Assembly: GCF_000429445.1 (NCBI RefSeq)
Contig: NZ_AUBW01000005.1
Span: 62,001 to 126,000 of the forward strand
Origin: Algoriphagus terrigena DSM 22685
Lineage (GTDB): Bacteria; Bacteroidota; Bacteroidia; Cytophagales; Cyclobacteriaceae
Length of the DNA: 64,000 nucleotides
Direction: 5' to 3'
The position numbers and the translations under genes are program-made. Each line of letters opens with the position of its first letter. Position 1 is the first letter of the stretch. Below the pieces are notes generated by a model. The model searched no databases. It had not been told where the DNA came from and saw only the letters and a program-made list of their open reading frames with translations. Below, piece by piece: positions 52,720 to 62,132 of this stretch.

Positions 52720-54033
52720 ATGGCAAATATTGTAGCAATAGTAGGTAGACCTAACGTGGGTAAATCCACGCTTTTCAATCGCTTGGTAGAAGAGCGAAAG
52801 GCTATCGAAGACAACATGAGCGGCGTCACCCGTGACCGCCATTATGGACATGCCCAATGGTCTGGGAAGTATTTTTCGGTTATTGACACCGGTGGATATG
52901 TGACCGGTTCGGATGACGTCTTTGAGGCTGAGATTCGCAAGCAAGTCAAACTTGCCGTCGAGGAAGCCGATGTAATCTTGTTCGTCGTCGATTGCCTAGA
53001 TGGACTGACCGATCTGGACATGGAGTTTGCAAACGAACTCAGAAGCACGACCAAGCCCCTATACATCGTTGCCAACAAGGCTGACAACCGGGAAAAAGCC
53101 ATGATGGCACACGAATTCTATTCCCTTGGCATCAGTGACTTTGAGGTCTATCCGATTGCATCTGCAAGCGGTAGTGGCACAGGTGAGCTGCTGGATGAAG
53201 TGATCAAACACTTCGAGGACGAGGGTGTGGAAGATCCCGATGCCGATATCCCCAAAATCTCCATCCTTGGCCGTCCCAACGTGGGTAAGTCTTCTTTTCT
53301 GAATGCGCTCCTTGGGCAGGAGCGATCCATCGTTACTGATGAAGCTGGCACCACGCGTGATGCGATTCACACCCGATACAAGCTGTTCGGCCAGGATTTC
53401 ATCATCACCGACACCGCGGGAATCCGCAAGAAGGCCAAAGTAAAGGAAGATATCGAGTTTTACTCGGTGATGCGTTCACTGCGAACCCTGGAAGAATCCG
53501 ACGTTGTGATCGTAATGGTCGATGCTACCCGGGGAATGGAAGCACAGGACATCAACCTGATCTCACTTGCAATCAAAAACAACAAGGGAGTGATGATCAT
53601 GGTCAACAAATGGGATTTGATCGAAAAGGATCACAAAACCATGGACAAAATCAAAGTTCAGATGCTCGAAAGACTTGGGGAACACAAATGGATCCCGATC
53701 ATCTTTACCTCTGTGACCGAGAAACAGCGAATCATGCAGGCAATAGAGCTAGCAGTGAAAGTTTTCGAAAACAAAACCCGAAGAGTACCTACCTCAAAAG
53801 TCAACGATGCGCTGCTAGCCGACATCGAGAAGTACCCGCCACCAGCATGGAAAGGGAAATACATTAAGATCAAATACGTCACCCAGCTTCCAACCAAAAA
53901 CCCAGTTTTTGCTTTCTTCTGCAATCTCCCTCAGTATATCAAAGATCCCTATACCCGATATCTGGAAAATAGGCTCCGAGAACATTTTGATTTTGAAGGT
54001 GTTCCTGTAAAAATTGTTTACAAGAGCAAATAA
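52720..54033 (+). CDS. der: Ribosome biogenesis GTPase Der (EngA)
   Basis: 437 residues with two consecutive G domains: 'GRPNVGKST' and 'GRPNVGKSS', each with its NKxD ('NKAD', 'NKWD'), and a C-terminal KH-like domain. It assists 50S subunit maturation. Length and domains are standard. Confidence 0.97.
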   Translation: MANIVAIVGRPNVGKSTLFNRLVEERKAIEDNMSGVTRDRHYGHAQWSGKYFSVIDTGGYVTGSDDVFEAEIRKQVKLAVEEADVILFVVDCLDGLTDLDMEFANELRSTTKPLYIVANKADNREKAMMAHEFYSLGISDFEVYPIASASGSGTGELLDEVIKHFEDEGVEDPDADIPKISILGRPNVGKSSFLNALLGQERSIVTDEAGTTRDAIHTRYKLFGQDFIITDTAGIRKKAKVKEDIEFYSVMRSLRTLEESDVVIVMVDATRGMEAQDINLISLAIKNNKGVMIMVNKWDLIEKDHKTMDKIKVQMLERLGEHKWIPIIFTSVTEKQRIMQAIELAVKVFENKTRRVPTSKVNDALLADIEKYPPPAWKGKYIKIKYVTQLPTKNPVFAFFCNLPQYIKDPYTRYLENRLREHFDFEGVPVKIVYKSK

Positions 54034-54050
54034 AAAATATTTGAGCGGCT

Positions 54051-54083
54051 CTTGTACAATTGAAAATAATACTAGTACCTTTG
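54051..54083 (+). promoter_or_regulatory. Bacteroidetes-type promoter of the small lipoprotein gene
   Basis: A TTG at 54,052-54,054 and TACCTTTG at 54,076-54,083 are 21 bases apart, consistent with the -33/-7 arrangement, 26 bases before the ATG. Confidence 0.6.
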
Positions 54084-54109
54084 TACTGTAATTAAGAAAA
54101 CCATAACAA

Positions 54110-54301
54110 ATGAAAAAGGTATTTGCAATTTTCGCAATCGCTGGCTTGATCGCTACTGCATCTTGCGGTAACAAAGCAACTGAAGAAGTTGTTGAAGAAG
54201 TAGTTGTAGTTGAAGAAACTCCAGTAGTAGTTGAAGAAGCTCCTGCTGTTGACACTGCTGCTGTTGCTGCTGACACTACTGCTGCTACTCCAGCTCAGTA
54301 A
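54110..54301 (+). CDS. Small low-complexity lipoprotein
   Basis: 63 residues. Signal peptide with lipobox 'GLIATASCG', then an acidic valine/glutamate stretch ('EEVVEEVVVVEETPVVV') and an Ala/Thr/Asp tail. Highly repetitive codons suggest strong expression or slippage-prone evolution. A perfect palindromic terminator follows. Function unknown, probably envelope-associated. Confidence 0.75.
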   Translation: MKKVFAIFAIAGLIATASCGNKATEEVVEEVVVVEETPVVVEEAPAVDTAAVAADTTAATPAQ

Positions 54302-54323
54302 TCAATCCGCGAAGGAAAAAATT

Positions 54324-54352
54324 AAGAGTCCCGAATTCGGGACTCTTTTTTT
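54324..54352 (+). terminator. Rho-independent terminator
   Basis: Perfect 24-base palindrome AAGAGTCCCGAATTCGGGAC... followed by a run of T, after the lipoprotein gene. Confidence 0.9.
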
Positions 54353-54364
54353 ATTTTAGGGCAA

Positions 54365-54988
54365 ATGAATCCCACAGATCAGCTCAGGAAAATTTTTGAA
54401 AAACATCTGCCCTCTCCAGCCATTGACTACTGCCTGGATCTTTGGCTGAAAATTCCCTTCACTTTTAAGGTTCAAAAACCCAGAGCTACCAAACTGGGCG
54501 ATTTTCGGTACCACAGAGACCGGAAAATCCAGACAATCACGATCAACTCAGATCTAAATCCCTATCAGTTTCTACAGACTTACATCCATGAAGTCGCCCA
54601 TCTGCATGCTTTCGCGCAGTTTGGATTAGGGCATTCTCCACATGGCTTGGAGTGGAAGAAAACCTTTCGGACACTTATGGAACCGATCCTAAATGACCGA
54701 GTTTTCCCGAAAGACATCCTGATTCCCCTCAGAAATCACATGCAAAACCCGCCCGCTAGTTCATCACGCGATCTTTTCCTTCGGAAAGAGATGAGCAAAT
54801 ATGACAGTTCATCGGCAGCTGCATCAGATGAAATCTTTCTTTCCGACCTGATGACTGGGAGGCAGTTCATCCTTTCCGGCAGGAAATTCAAAAAGGGAGA
54901 AACGCGAAGGACGAGGGTACTGTGTGAGGAAGTCGACTCAGGTAAAAAGTTTCTGGTATCCAGTCTGGCAAAGATAAAACCTGTCTGA
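54365..54988 (+). CDS. SprT-like zinc metalloprotease
   Basis: 207 residues. The 'YIHEVAHLHAF' HExxH site and a third ligand region 'SPHGLEWKKTF' fit the SprT-like family, which in eukaryotes includes DNA-protein crosslink proteases. The C-terminal part has no clear zinc ribbon. Bacterial function not established. Confidence 0.85.
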   Translation: MNPTDQLRKIFEKHLPSPAIDYCLDLWLKIPFTFKVQKPRATKLGDFRYHRDRKIQTITINSDLNPYQFLQTYIHEVAHLHAFAQFGLGHSPHGLEWKKTFRTLMEPILNDRVFPKDILIPLRNHMQNPPASSSRDLFLRKEMSKYDSSSAAASDEIFLSDLMTGRQFILSGRKFKKGETRRTRVLCEEVDSGKKFLVSSLAKIKPV

Positions 54989-54992
54989 GCGA

Positions 54993-55553
54993 TTACTCCC
55001 GCTCCTCGCCGATCTGATTTTCGGGTTGGGAAAAGTCCTTTGGCTGCGGCAAATCCTTGATCGAATTGATCCCAAAGTACTCCATAAACTTCTCCGAAGT
55101 CCCATAGATTAGTGGCTTGCCTACACTTTCCGATTTGCCTTTTATCTCGATGAGTTCTTTCTCCAGGAGCTTTTGCACAGAATAGTCGCTGTTTACGCCC
55201 CTGATCTGCTCCACCTCTCCTTTGGTAATCGGCTGCTTATAGGCAATGATTGACAGCGTCTCTAGCTGGGCGCTCGAAAGTCTCTTCTGAGATTGCTGTC
55301 TCAACAAGATGCTGATGCTGGCTTGATAGGCAGGTTTAGTCAAAAATTGATACCCGCCGCCCAGATGCTCCAAGGAAAACGCAAAATCTTCCTCGTTGTA
55401 CTTCTTTCTCAAATCATAAATCGCCGACTCGATGTGATCCAAAGGCACCTCAGCAGCAAACATCTCACTGAGACACTTGGAAATCTCGGCCACGGCAAGC
55501 GGCTCTGGAGCACAAAAAATCAGAGCCTCAATATGCCGATGAAGAAAATCCAC
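54993..55553 (-). CDS. scpB: SMC-ScpA-ScpB complex subunit ScpB
   Basis: 186 residues with two winged-helix domains ('RRLSSAQLETLSIIAYKQP'-type; here 'KRLSSAQLETLSIIAYKQPI' and 'VEQIRGVNSDYSVQKLLEKE'). ScpB is the dimeric kleite subunit of bacterial condensin. It follows the DksA/TraR-like gene with two bases between. Confidence 0.93.
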   Translation of the reverse strand: MDFLHRHIEALIFCAPEPLAVAEISKCLSEMFAAEVPLDHIESAIYDLRKKYNEEDFAFSLEHLGGGYQFLTKPAYQASISILLRQQSQKRLSSAQLETLSIIAYKQPITKGEVEQIRGVNSDYSVQKLLEKELIEIKGKSESVGKPLIYGTSEKFMEYFGINSIKDLPQPKDFSQPENQIGEERE

Positions 55554-55555
55554 TT

Positions 55556-55939
55556 TTACTTTTTGGCGAGTTTGGCCTCGATGGAATGCATGGTGTGTGG
55601 CACCGCTTTCAGTCTTTCTTTTGAGATCAATTTTCCGGTATCTACACAGATACCATACGTGCCGTTTTTGATCCGGATCAGCGCATTTTCCAAGTTGATC
55701 ACAAACTTTTGCTGACGGGCCGCAAGCTGGCTCAAGCTCTCTCTTTCCAAGGTATCCGCACCGTCTTCCAAAAGTTTTGAAGTGGAAGCAGTATAGTCCG
55801 TCCCACTGTCATTTTTCTTGCTCAGGCTCTCCTTCAACGAATTCAGTTCCTCTTTTGCACTGGCGAGCTTCTGAAGGATGATCACTTCAAATTCTCTCAG
55901 CTCCTCTTGAGAATAGGCGGTTTTTTCTTCCAAGCTCAT
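55556..55939 (-). CDS. TraR/DksA-family protein with reduced zinc finger
   Basis: 127 residues. The N-terminal coiled coil and 'IKNGTYGICVDTGKLISKER' identify the family. Only one cysteine of the usual zinc-finger set remains, as in many Bacteroidetes homologues. It probably binds RNA polymerase through the secondary channel. Confidence 0.85.
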   Translation of the reverse strand: MSLEEKTAYSQEELREFEVIILQKLASAKEELNSLKESLSKKNDSGTDYTASTSKLLEDGADTLERESLSQLAARQQKFVINLENALIRIKNGTYGICVDTGKLISKERLKAVPHTMHSIEAKLAKK

Positions 55940-56183
55940 GATAAGTAATGGGTTAAAATTTAGTACTGAGACGGATTGTTAACGGTTTGGTTCCCTAAAA
56001 TACGTCCGACTTTTACAATTGCAAAAATTAAAAAAAGTGACTTGGGAAAAGTAGGAGGTTAAAAAATCAGCTTCAAAAACAAACCCACTCCCTACCTGTT
56101 CATAATCAGGTTATTATCGTCCAGCCCGGATTCAGGAGCTGCGAAAGAGTGGTGCGTTTTTATTCAAATTGAAAAACCAACCG
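55940..56183. other. Intergenic spacer with no gene seen
   Basis: Contains the promoter side of the DksA-like gene. No confident element is seen. Confidence 0.3.
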
Positions 56184-56354
56184 TCAGGCGACGGCCTTTT
56201 CGGTATGGAGGATTTTCTCCAATCGCCTTTTCAAGACCAGCTCATCAGCCTCGATTCGGTACCTCATCCTCAGATACCTTTGGACTTCTTTCAGGTCTTT
56301 GCCATCCTGAAGCACAATTTCCTGAAGGGCTGTCAAAATCAAATCGCGGTTCAT
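56184..56354 (-). CDS. Small helical hypothetical protein
   Basis: About 56 residues from 'MNRDLILTALQEIVLQDGKD' (an upstream start at 56,378 is also possible). Helical and charged, no domain recognised. It follows the lamin-tail gene after a short gap and may be its downstream neighbour in transcription. Confidence 0.45.
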   Translation of the reverse strand: MNRDLILTALQEIVLQDGKDLKEVQRYLRMRYRIEADELVLKRRLEKILHTEKAVA

Positions 56355-56418
56355 GGGTTTAGATGTTGTTTCTTCCAAAATACTGAAAATTTGCTTTGGA
56401 ATCCACTTATCCCGCGGA

Positions 56419-58935
56419 TTAAAGTCGCGTAGCCACCACCAACGTTTTCTTCAACACCTTTGTCCGGCCACTCGGCTCATATAGCTCGACCACCAAGACA
56501 TAGTAGCCCGCCCGGACAAGTTTACCTGTTGTATCTGTGCCTGACCACACAAAAAAGCCAGTTGTACCCAAAATTTGATTTTGAGCCAACGTCTGGATTA
56601 ATTGACCTGAGGTAGCATATATCTTGAATGTCCCCGTCCAGCCCGGCTGATCCAATTGATAGCTGACGGTGGTAAATGCCGCCCCGGCGCTTCCCTCTGG
56701 ATCAAATACCTCCGGCTCGATCTGGATCCAATCGGACTGAAGCTCGTCTGACATAGTCTGCGAGTTTTTCCTCCCCGGAGTTGCAAAATCTTCACTCCCT
56801 GAGGCAGACTGCCAGTTGGACGGATCTAAAGCGGCCGAAAGCGGGGAAATTCGCTCCAAAGAAACACCCTTGGGATCTCTCAAAAGCGGATGGTGTAGAT
56901 CCTCATCATAGGCAAAAGTCTCTACTATTTGACCTTTCGGTGAAAGTAAGACCACCGTCCCACCGGCTATCGGGTAGCTCGGCAAAGTAGCTATTTCAGA
57001 AAAATTACCTTGGAAAGACTTAGGGTAGGCCTTCTTCAAGGCACTCGAGTCAGTGGTGACCGCCAGATATCCGTCTGGCTCCAAGATTGACCCCAACCCT
57101 CCAAATACCTTGGCCTGATCGGGATTTTCTGCTTCGTCCAACGCGGAAAGAGCCCAATTCTCAAGGCGAAGGTATTTCTGGCTTGTATTTCGAAGTTCGA
57201 CAAACTTGGGTTCACCGGTTCGCGGGTTAAACAGCAGCTCATTGATGATCAACTCTCCCAGTTGCGGACTTTCCGGCAAAACAAAGCTGAAACTTTGCTC
57301 AGCAAGTGGATTCCCAAAGCAATCTTCTATCCCAACTATCTTTATCTCGTAGACTTTGTTGGATTCCGCAGGAGACTTCAAGGAAATCAAAACGTCTTTG
57401 TTCGTCATAAATCTCAAGCTATCAACCGTCAGGCTTGGTAAAAACATCATATTTCCAGAGTCAAAGTCAGGAAACACCGGTTCTGTAAAAACCAACCGGA
57501 CCTGAAGTGAATCCATAAAATACACCGACTCCAATTGCGGGGACATTTGCACAGGATCTGGAGTGTAGACGGAGTTCTGAGAACCAGGAGTACCCCGGTT
57601 CGGCGCCATCGAAGGTCTTAGCAAACTGGTGTTGCTACATAGGAAATCCGGGCTTGGCACCTCCAGACTGTATCCACCATCCGCAAAGTCGCTTCCTCCC
57701 CAAGTGGCAGTCGCAAAGGAAATTTGATCAATCTCCGATCCTGAGGCGGATTTTAAGGTGATTTGGTCGCCCGAATTGAGTAGAGTTGGCCAATTCTTCA
57801 CGGGCAGCACTTTCCCAAATTCATCTAATAGATAAGCTTGGCTCTCAGGAGCCACGATCAGATATTCACCCGGCTTGATCCAATATTCGCTCAGCGCGGT
57901 CTCCGTTCGGGAGTTGGAAAGCCGTACGCCTTCCAGCCTAAACTCATTTTCCCCGTTATGAAACAATTCAATGTATTCGACATTGGGCAGGTCCCGGTCG
58001 GCTCGAGGCGCGGGCATCAGCTCATTGATTACCAATCCTTTCCGAGGGATATCAGTTGGGTCAAAAAAAGTGAACTGAAAGCTCGTGTCATTGAGAAAAT
58101 TTCCCTCCAAATCTGCAAGTTGTCGGAGGGAAAGGGAATAGGTTCTTCGCGGCTCTAATTCTTCTGAAAAAGAAAGCATTACCGTCGAATCTTGCCTCAA
58201 TTCCGCACTTTCCGGATTCTGCCCATTCAGTTCGTAGGCTAGTTGAAATACCGAAAATACCGGGTCAAGCTTTTCAGAAAACCGGACTAAAACCGAACGG
58301 TCACTGTATCCTTTCACGTCGGTGACGCTTGGAGGGATTTCATCCTTCACAAAATCCCCAAATTCAAAGTCGTCCATCAGCCATCGCGCGGCGCTTCCGG
58401 AGCCAGAGCCATATCGAATCTCGAAGAACAGAACTACCTCCGATTCATCTCTCAATTCGTCAGGAATCCGAATGGAGAACTTTCTCCACTCTTGATCTTC
58501 ATTTGCAAATTCTGAGTCCGTGCCAATTTGAGTCGGTGTCGAGAACTCTCCATTCAAACTTTCCCCCCAAGAATAAAAGACCAACGCCGGCCGCGTCCCG
58601 CTTCCATTCCGTACGGACCTCGCATAAAAAATCACCTCGGGACTGTCAAAATCCTGGGGAAAGAGACGCACCCAAATTTTACCATTAAAGGTACTGATCG
58701 GCTGGACGGCCAAGGATTTACTTGCGTTTCGTCCCAGCGAAGCGCCTTGAAAAATCCGGGATGAGCCAGCATTGACTTCATTTCCATACCAATTGGGAAG
58801 AAACTCTGCGGGGAAACTAACCGCCTGAAAATCGGCTTCGAACGTCTGCACTTGAGCAACCGCAAAGGATATCCCTATCCAATACAAAAGCAGGACAAGG
58901 ATCACCAAGCATCGTGAAAAATGACGTTTCATCAA
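56419..58935 (-). CDS. Secreted protein with two lamin-tail domains and Ig-like modules
   Basis: 838 residues. A signal-anchor N-terminus 'LVILVLLLYWIGISFAVAQ', an N-terminal jelly-roll-like region, an Ig-like segment, a lamin-tail domain at about 300-430 ('LVINELMPAPRADRDLPNVE'), another Ig-like segment, a second lamin-tail near 565-680 ('ELIINELLFNPRTGEPKFVE') and a FlgD-like C-terminal domain ('GTDTTGKLVRAGYYVLVVEL'). Probably exported or surface-bound. The substrate or partner is unknown. Confidence 0.85.
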   Translation of the reverse strand: MMKRHFSRCLVILVLLLYWIGISFAVAQVQTFEADFQAVSFPAEFLPNWYGNEVNAGSSRIFQGASLGRNASKSLAVQPISTFNGKIWVRLFPQDFDSPEVIFYARSVRNGSGTRPALVFYSWGESLNGEFSTPTQIGTDSEFANEDQEWRKFSIRIPDELRDESEVVLFFEIRYGSGSGSAARWLMDDFEFGDFVKDEIPPSVTDVKGYSDRSVLVRFSEKLDPVFSVFQLAYELNGQNPESAELRQDSTVMLSFSEELEPRRTYSLSLRQLADLEGNFLNDTSFQFTFFDPTDIPRKGLVINELMPAPRADRDLPNVEYIELFHNGENEFRLEGVRLSNSRTETALSEYWIKPGEYLIVAPESQAYLLDEFGKVLPVKNWPTLLNSGDQITLKSASGSEIDQISFATATWGGSDFADGGYSLEVPSPDFLCSNTSLLRPSMAPNRGTPGSQNSVYTPDPVQMSPQLESVYFMDSLQVRLVFTEPVFPDFDSGNMMFLPSLTVDSLRFMTNKDVLISLKSPAESNKVYEIKIVGIEDCFGNPLAEQSFSFVLPESPQLGELIINELLFNPRTGEPKFVELRNTSQKYLRLENWALSALDEAENPDQAKVFGGLGSILEPDGYLAVTTDSSALKKAYPKSFQGNFSEIATLPSYPIAGGTVVLLSPKGQIVETFAYDEDLHHPLLRDPKGVSLERISPLSAALDPSNWQSASGSEDFATPGRKNSQTMSDELQSDWIQIEPEVFDPEGSAGAAFTTVSYQLDQPGWTGTFKIYATSGQLIQTLAQNQILGTTGFFVWSGTDTTGKLVRAGYYVLVVELYEPSGRTKVLKKTLVVATRL

Positions 58936-59052
58936 AAAATGCTTTAAAAAGTCTTACCTAAATATATAAAAACCGGAGAATTTCTTTTGCCAATTCTCCT
59001 AAAAACAATTGAAAATTTTCGAACACAATCCTGAAAATGAACGCTTAGTCCT

Positions 59053-59060
59053 TACTTTTG
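59053..59060 (+). promoter_or_regulatory. TACTTTTG -7 element upstream of asd
   Basis: Matches TANNTTTG, 32 bases before the ATG. No sure -33 element. Confidence 0.45.
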
Positions 59061-59091
59061 CAGACCGAAATCAATTTAAACCTATATTAAA

Positions 59092-60081
59092 ATGAAACTG
59101 GCTGTAGTAGGTGCTACCGGACTGGTTGGCACCGAAATCCTCGAAGTGCTCGCGGAGCACAACTTCCCTTATGACGAACTTCTATTGGTCGCTTCCGAGC
59201 GGTCTGTAGGTAAACAGATAGAGTACAAGGGTAAGAAACACACTGTGATCGGACTTGCTGATGCAGTGGCAGCCAAACCCGAAATCGCCATCTTTTCGGC
59301 GGGCGGAAGCACTTCTTTGGAGTGGGCTCCGAAATTTGCCGAAGCAGGCACTTTTGTCATCGACAACTCATCAGCCTGGAGAATGGACGCTACCAAGAAA
59401 CTGGTGGTTCCTGAAATCAACGCCAAGGAAATCGGTAAAGACGATAAGATCATCGCAAATCCAAACTGCTCTACTATCCAAATGGTGTTGGCATTGGAGC
59501 CTTTGCGTCAGCGATACGGCATCAAGCGTGTGGTTGTCTCTACCTATCAGTCTGTAACAGGCACGGGTAAAGCCGCCGTGGACCAGATGATGGCTGAGCG
59601 TGCAGGAACGACTCCTGACATGGTCTATCCTCACAAGATCGATATGAACGTCCTTCCTCACATCGACGTATTCCAGCCAAACGGCTACACGAAAGAGGAG
59701 ATGAAGATGATCAACGAGACCAAAAAAATCTTCAGCGATGACACGATCAAAGTCACTGCTACTACGGTGCGAATCCCAACGATGGGCGGTCACTCAGAGT
59801 CGGTAAACGTGGAGTTCAAAGAAGATTTCGACCTGGCTGAGGTTCGCTCCCTGCTGGAATCGGCTCCCGGCGTGATCGTACAGGACGATCCGGCTAACTT
59901 CATCTATCCAATGCCGATCACAGCGCATAAAAAAGACGAGGTATTCGTGGGTCGACTGAGAAGAGACGAGTCTCAAGCCAACACGCTGAACATGTGGATC
60001 GTGGCAGACAACCTGAGAAAAGGTGCCGCAACCAACGCCGTTCAGATCGCAGAGTACCTTTTGGAAAATAAACTGGTGTAA
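59092..60081 (+). CDS. asd: Aspartate-semialdehyde dehydrogenase
   Basis: 329 residues. 'VVGATGLVGTEILE' for NADP binding, 'NPNCSTIQMV' with the active-site cysteine near 127, and 'VRIPTMGGHSESV' later. Reduces aspartyl phosphate to the semialdehyde in lysine, threonine and methionine synthesis. It overlaps the next start by one base. Confidence 0.96.
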   Translation: MKLAVVGATGLVGTEILEVLAEHNFPYDELLLVASERSVGKQIEYKGKKHTVIGLADAVAAKPEIAIFSAGGSTSLEWAPKFAEAGTFVIDNSSAWRMDATKKLVVPEINAKEIGKDDKIIANPNCSTIQMVLALEPLRQRYGIKRVVVSTYQSVTGTGKAAVDQMMAERAGTTPDMVYPHKIDMNVLPHIDVFQPNGYTKEEMKMINETKKIFSDDTIKVTATTVRIPTMGGHSESVNVEFKEDFDLAEVRSLLESAPGVIVQDDPANFIYPMPITAHKKDEVFVGRLRRDESQANTLNMWIVADNLRKGAATNAVQIAEYLLENKLV

Positions 60082-61304
60082 TGGATCTCAGCGAAATCAA
60101 TAGCGCTGAACTCAGACAATTTGTGCAGGATCATCTCAGCGAAGATCCTGCACTTTTGCTTTTAAAGCATCAGGGCAAAGTTAAGTTTGATCTGAAAACT
60201 GCGGTTCAGCAGATCGCTGCCCGTCAAAAAGCTGCGAAAAAGCTTCCCGATTGGGTAGCAAACGCTGACTTGATTTTTCCAGCTACGATCTCCTTGGAGC
60301 AAAGTTCGTCTGAAGAAACCGCGCGATTCAAAACCGACCACCTATCCGGAGAAGCAATGATTGACCTCACGGGCGGCTTTGGCGTTGACTGCTATTATCT
60401 CAGCGAGAACTTCGGGAAGGCTATCTATTGCGAGCAAAATGAAGAACTGGCAGCGATTGCCGAGCATAATCTCAACATGCTCGCTCCCAGGAAATTTGAA
60501 GTTGTCAGCTGTGACGGCTTGGACTTTTTGCAAAAAACCGAACTTCAGTTTGACCTGATCTACGTGGATCCGGCCCGTCGCGGCAGCGGCAACCAAAAAC
60601 TCTACAAACTCCAGGACTGCCAGCCGGACGTGGTCAACGCGTGGGAACTGATGAAAAGCAAGTCCAATCGGATTCTGCTCAAAGTCTCTCCGATGCTGGA
60701 CATCTCGCAGGCTTGGTCGGAACTCCCGGAAATTCAAAAAATCACCGTCGTCTCAGTCAAAAACGAGGTGAAGGAGCTTTTGCTGTATTGGGAAAAGGGT
60801 CGAGAGGAAGCTGAAAAGCAAATTGAAGTCAGAGATTTGGGAAGCGATTTGCCGGGATTCGATTTTTCTCCCAGCGAAGAAGAAGCGGTTTCGTCAGTTT
60901 TGGGTGAAGTCGAACAATATCTCATTGAGCCAATCAGCGGAATATTGAAAGCAGGTGCCTTCACGCTTTTCGGAGAACGGTTTGGACTGAAAAAGCTGGA
61001 CAGAAACAGCCATTTGTACACCGGGCCTGCTATCCCCAGTCAAATCCCCGGGCGGATTTTCGAGGTGATCCGGGAGATTTCTCCCAAAAAGCAGGAGATC
61101 AAATCCCTTTTCCCTGCGGGAAAAATCAACGTCATCTGCCGAAACTACGTCACCGGAGCTGAGGAACTCAAGAAGAAATTGGGCTTGAAAGATGGCGGCG
61201 AAGACTTCCTGATCGGAACCAAAACGCAAAGCGGATACAAGGTCTTTTGGTGTAAGAGAGTAAATAGCCTTACGCAAAATCCACTCACTCCACAATCGTC
61301 CTGA
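60081..61304 (+). CDS. Class I SAM-dependent methyltransferase with THUMP-like C-terminus
   Basis: 407 residues. SAM motif 'DLTGGFGVDCYYLSE' near 95, 'YVDPARRGSGNQKLYKL' near 163, and a THUMP-like C-terminal domain. Likely an RNA methyltransferase of unknown target. Its start overlaps the asd stop, and its end overlaps the alkB end on the opposite strand by 20 bases. Confidence 0.82.
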   Translation: MDLSEINSAELRQFVQDHLSEDPALLLLKHQGKVKFDLKTAVQQIAARQKAAKKLPDWVANADLIFPATISLEQSSSEETARFKTDHLSGEAMIDLTGGFGVDCYYLSENFGKAIYCEQNEELAAIAEHNLNMLAPRKFEVVSCDGLDFLQKTELQFDLIYVDPARRGSGNQKLYKLQDCQPDVVNAWELMKSKSNRILLKVSPMLDISQAWSELPEIQKITVVSVKNEVKELLLYWEKGREEAEKQIEVRDLGSDLPGFDFSPSEEEAVSSVLGEVEQYLIEPISGILKAGAFTLFGERFGLKKLDRNSHLYTGPAIPSQIPGRIFEVIREISPKKQEIKSLFPAGKINVICRNYVTGAEELKKKLGLKDGGEDFLIGTKTQSGYKVFWCKRVNSLTQNPLTPQSS

Positions 61305-61893
61305 AAGTCAAATTCACTCTGGGTCTCGTGATGAGTTTCGTAGGCGGGAGCCGGTGTAGCCAATGCGTCTGAGTCACCCCTTTCATGACCAAGAGGCTTC
61401 CGTGCTCCAAGACAAGCTCCACTTTCTCCTTCGTCTGCTTGTGCTTGAAGGCGAATTTCCGCTCCGCTCCAAAGCTCAGCGAGCCAATGGCACCGTCCTT
61501 TTTCAGATCGGTTTCTCCGTCGCTGTGCCAAGCCATTCCCTCGTCGCCGCTATGATACAAGTTGAGCAGGCAAGAGTTAAACGTCTCTCCAGTTTCATCC
61601 TCAATGAGCGCTCTTAACTCCAGCAGTTCCTTCGTCCAGGGCAAAGCACGCTTGGTGGTATTGGAATAAGTGTACTCGAAAGGCTTTTCTCCGTACCAAG
61701 CCACTTTCCGTTTGGTGATAATCTTCTTCCCGAAGATCACTGCCTCGTCATTCCTCCATTCGATGTTTTCGAGCAGGTTTTTAAAGTAGAAACCCGCCTT
61801 CTCAAGGGACAGGAGTCTCCCGTAGTAGTTTACCGTCCCCTCGTAGGGAAGCCAGTTTTTGTGTTTATCTATTGCTTCGCTGAACAGATCCAT
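61285..61893 (-). CDS. alkB: AlkB-family alkylated-DNA dioxygenase
   Basis: I use the start 'MDLFSEAIDKHKNWLPYEG' at 61,893; the longer frame from 61,926 overlaps its neighbour further. Iron ligands 'WHSDGETDL' (H-x-D) and a later H, with 'RPRVNLTFR' binding 2-oxoglutarate. Removes methyl groups from 1-meA and 3-meC. Last gene of the alkylation-repair operon. Confidence 0.92.
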   Translation of the reverse strand: MDLFSEAIDKHKNWLPYEGTVNYYGRLLSLEKAGFYFKNLLENIEWRNDEAVIFGKKIITKRKVAWYGEKPFEYTYSNTTKRALPWTKELLELRALIEDETGETFNSCLLNLYHSGDEGMAWHSDGETDLKKDGAIGSLSFGAERKFAFKHKQTKEKVELVLEHGSLLVMKGVTQTHWLHRLPPTKLITRPRVNLTFRTIVE

Positions 61894-62120
61894 AGTTTGT
61901 ATTCTACCCTCATGCAATGTCCACAAGGACGATAATTGTGTTGAAGAGCTTCTTTCTCCGACGAAAAGAACACTCTGTTTTCTCTTTTCATTCGCTTGCC
62001 TGACTTGCAGTCTAAGGTTCCGTAGATCTTCAGCCTGCTGTTCCCGCCAAAAACAAGCTCTTTGCTCCTGATTCTCTTCCAGAGTTCTGAATCGGATAGC
62101 CCACCATGCTCAACCATCAT
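61869..62120 (-). CDS. Stand-alone Ada metal-binding domain protein
   Basis: 83 residues. 'FGGNSRLKIYGTLDCKSGKR', 'VFFSSEKEALQHNYRPCGHC' match the Ada N-terminal zinc domain that accepts a methyl group from phosphotriesters. C41 ('LDCKSG') and 'PCGHC', with 'WICS' near the end, are zinc-ligand candidates. Normally fused to AraC and OGT; here it is separate, overlapping alkB by 25 bases. Confidence 0.85.
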   Translation of the reverse strand: MMVEHGGLSDSELWKRIRSKELVFGGNSRLKIYGTLDCKSGKRMKRENRVFFSSEKEALQHNYRPCGHCMRVEYKLWICSAKQ

Positions 62121-62132
62121 TCTCGAACAAAG

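Noticed and set aside
53815-54276. Minus-strand 153-residue frame across der and the lipoprotein gene
   Set aside because: It is the mirror of a low-complexity coding sequence (Ala/Thr/Ser runs) and opposes two clear genes.
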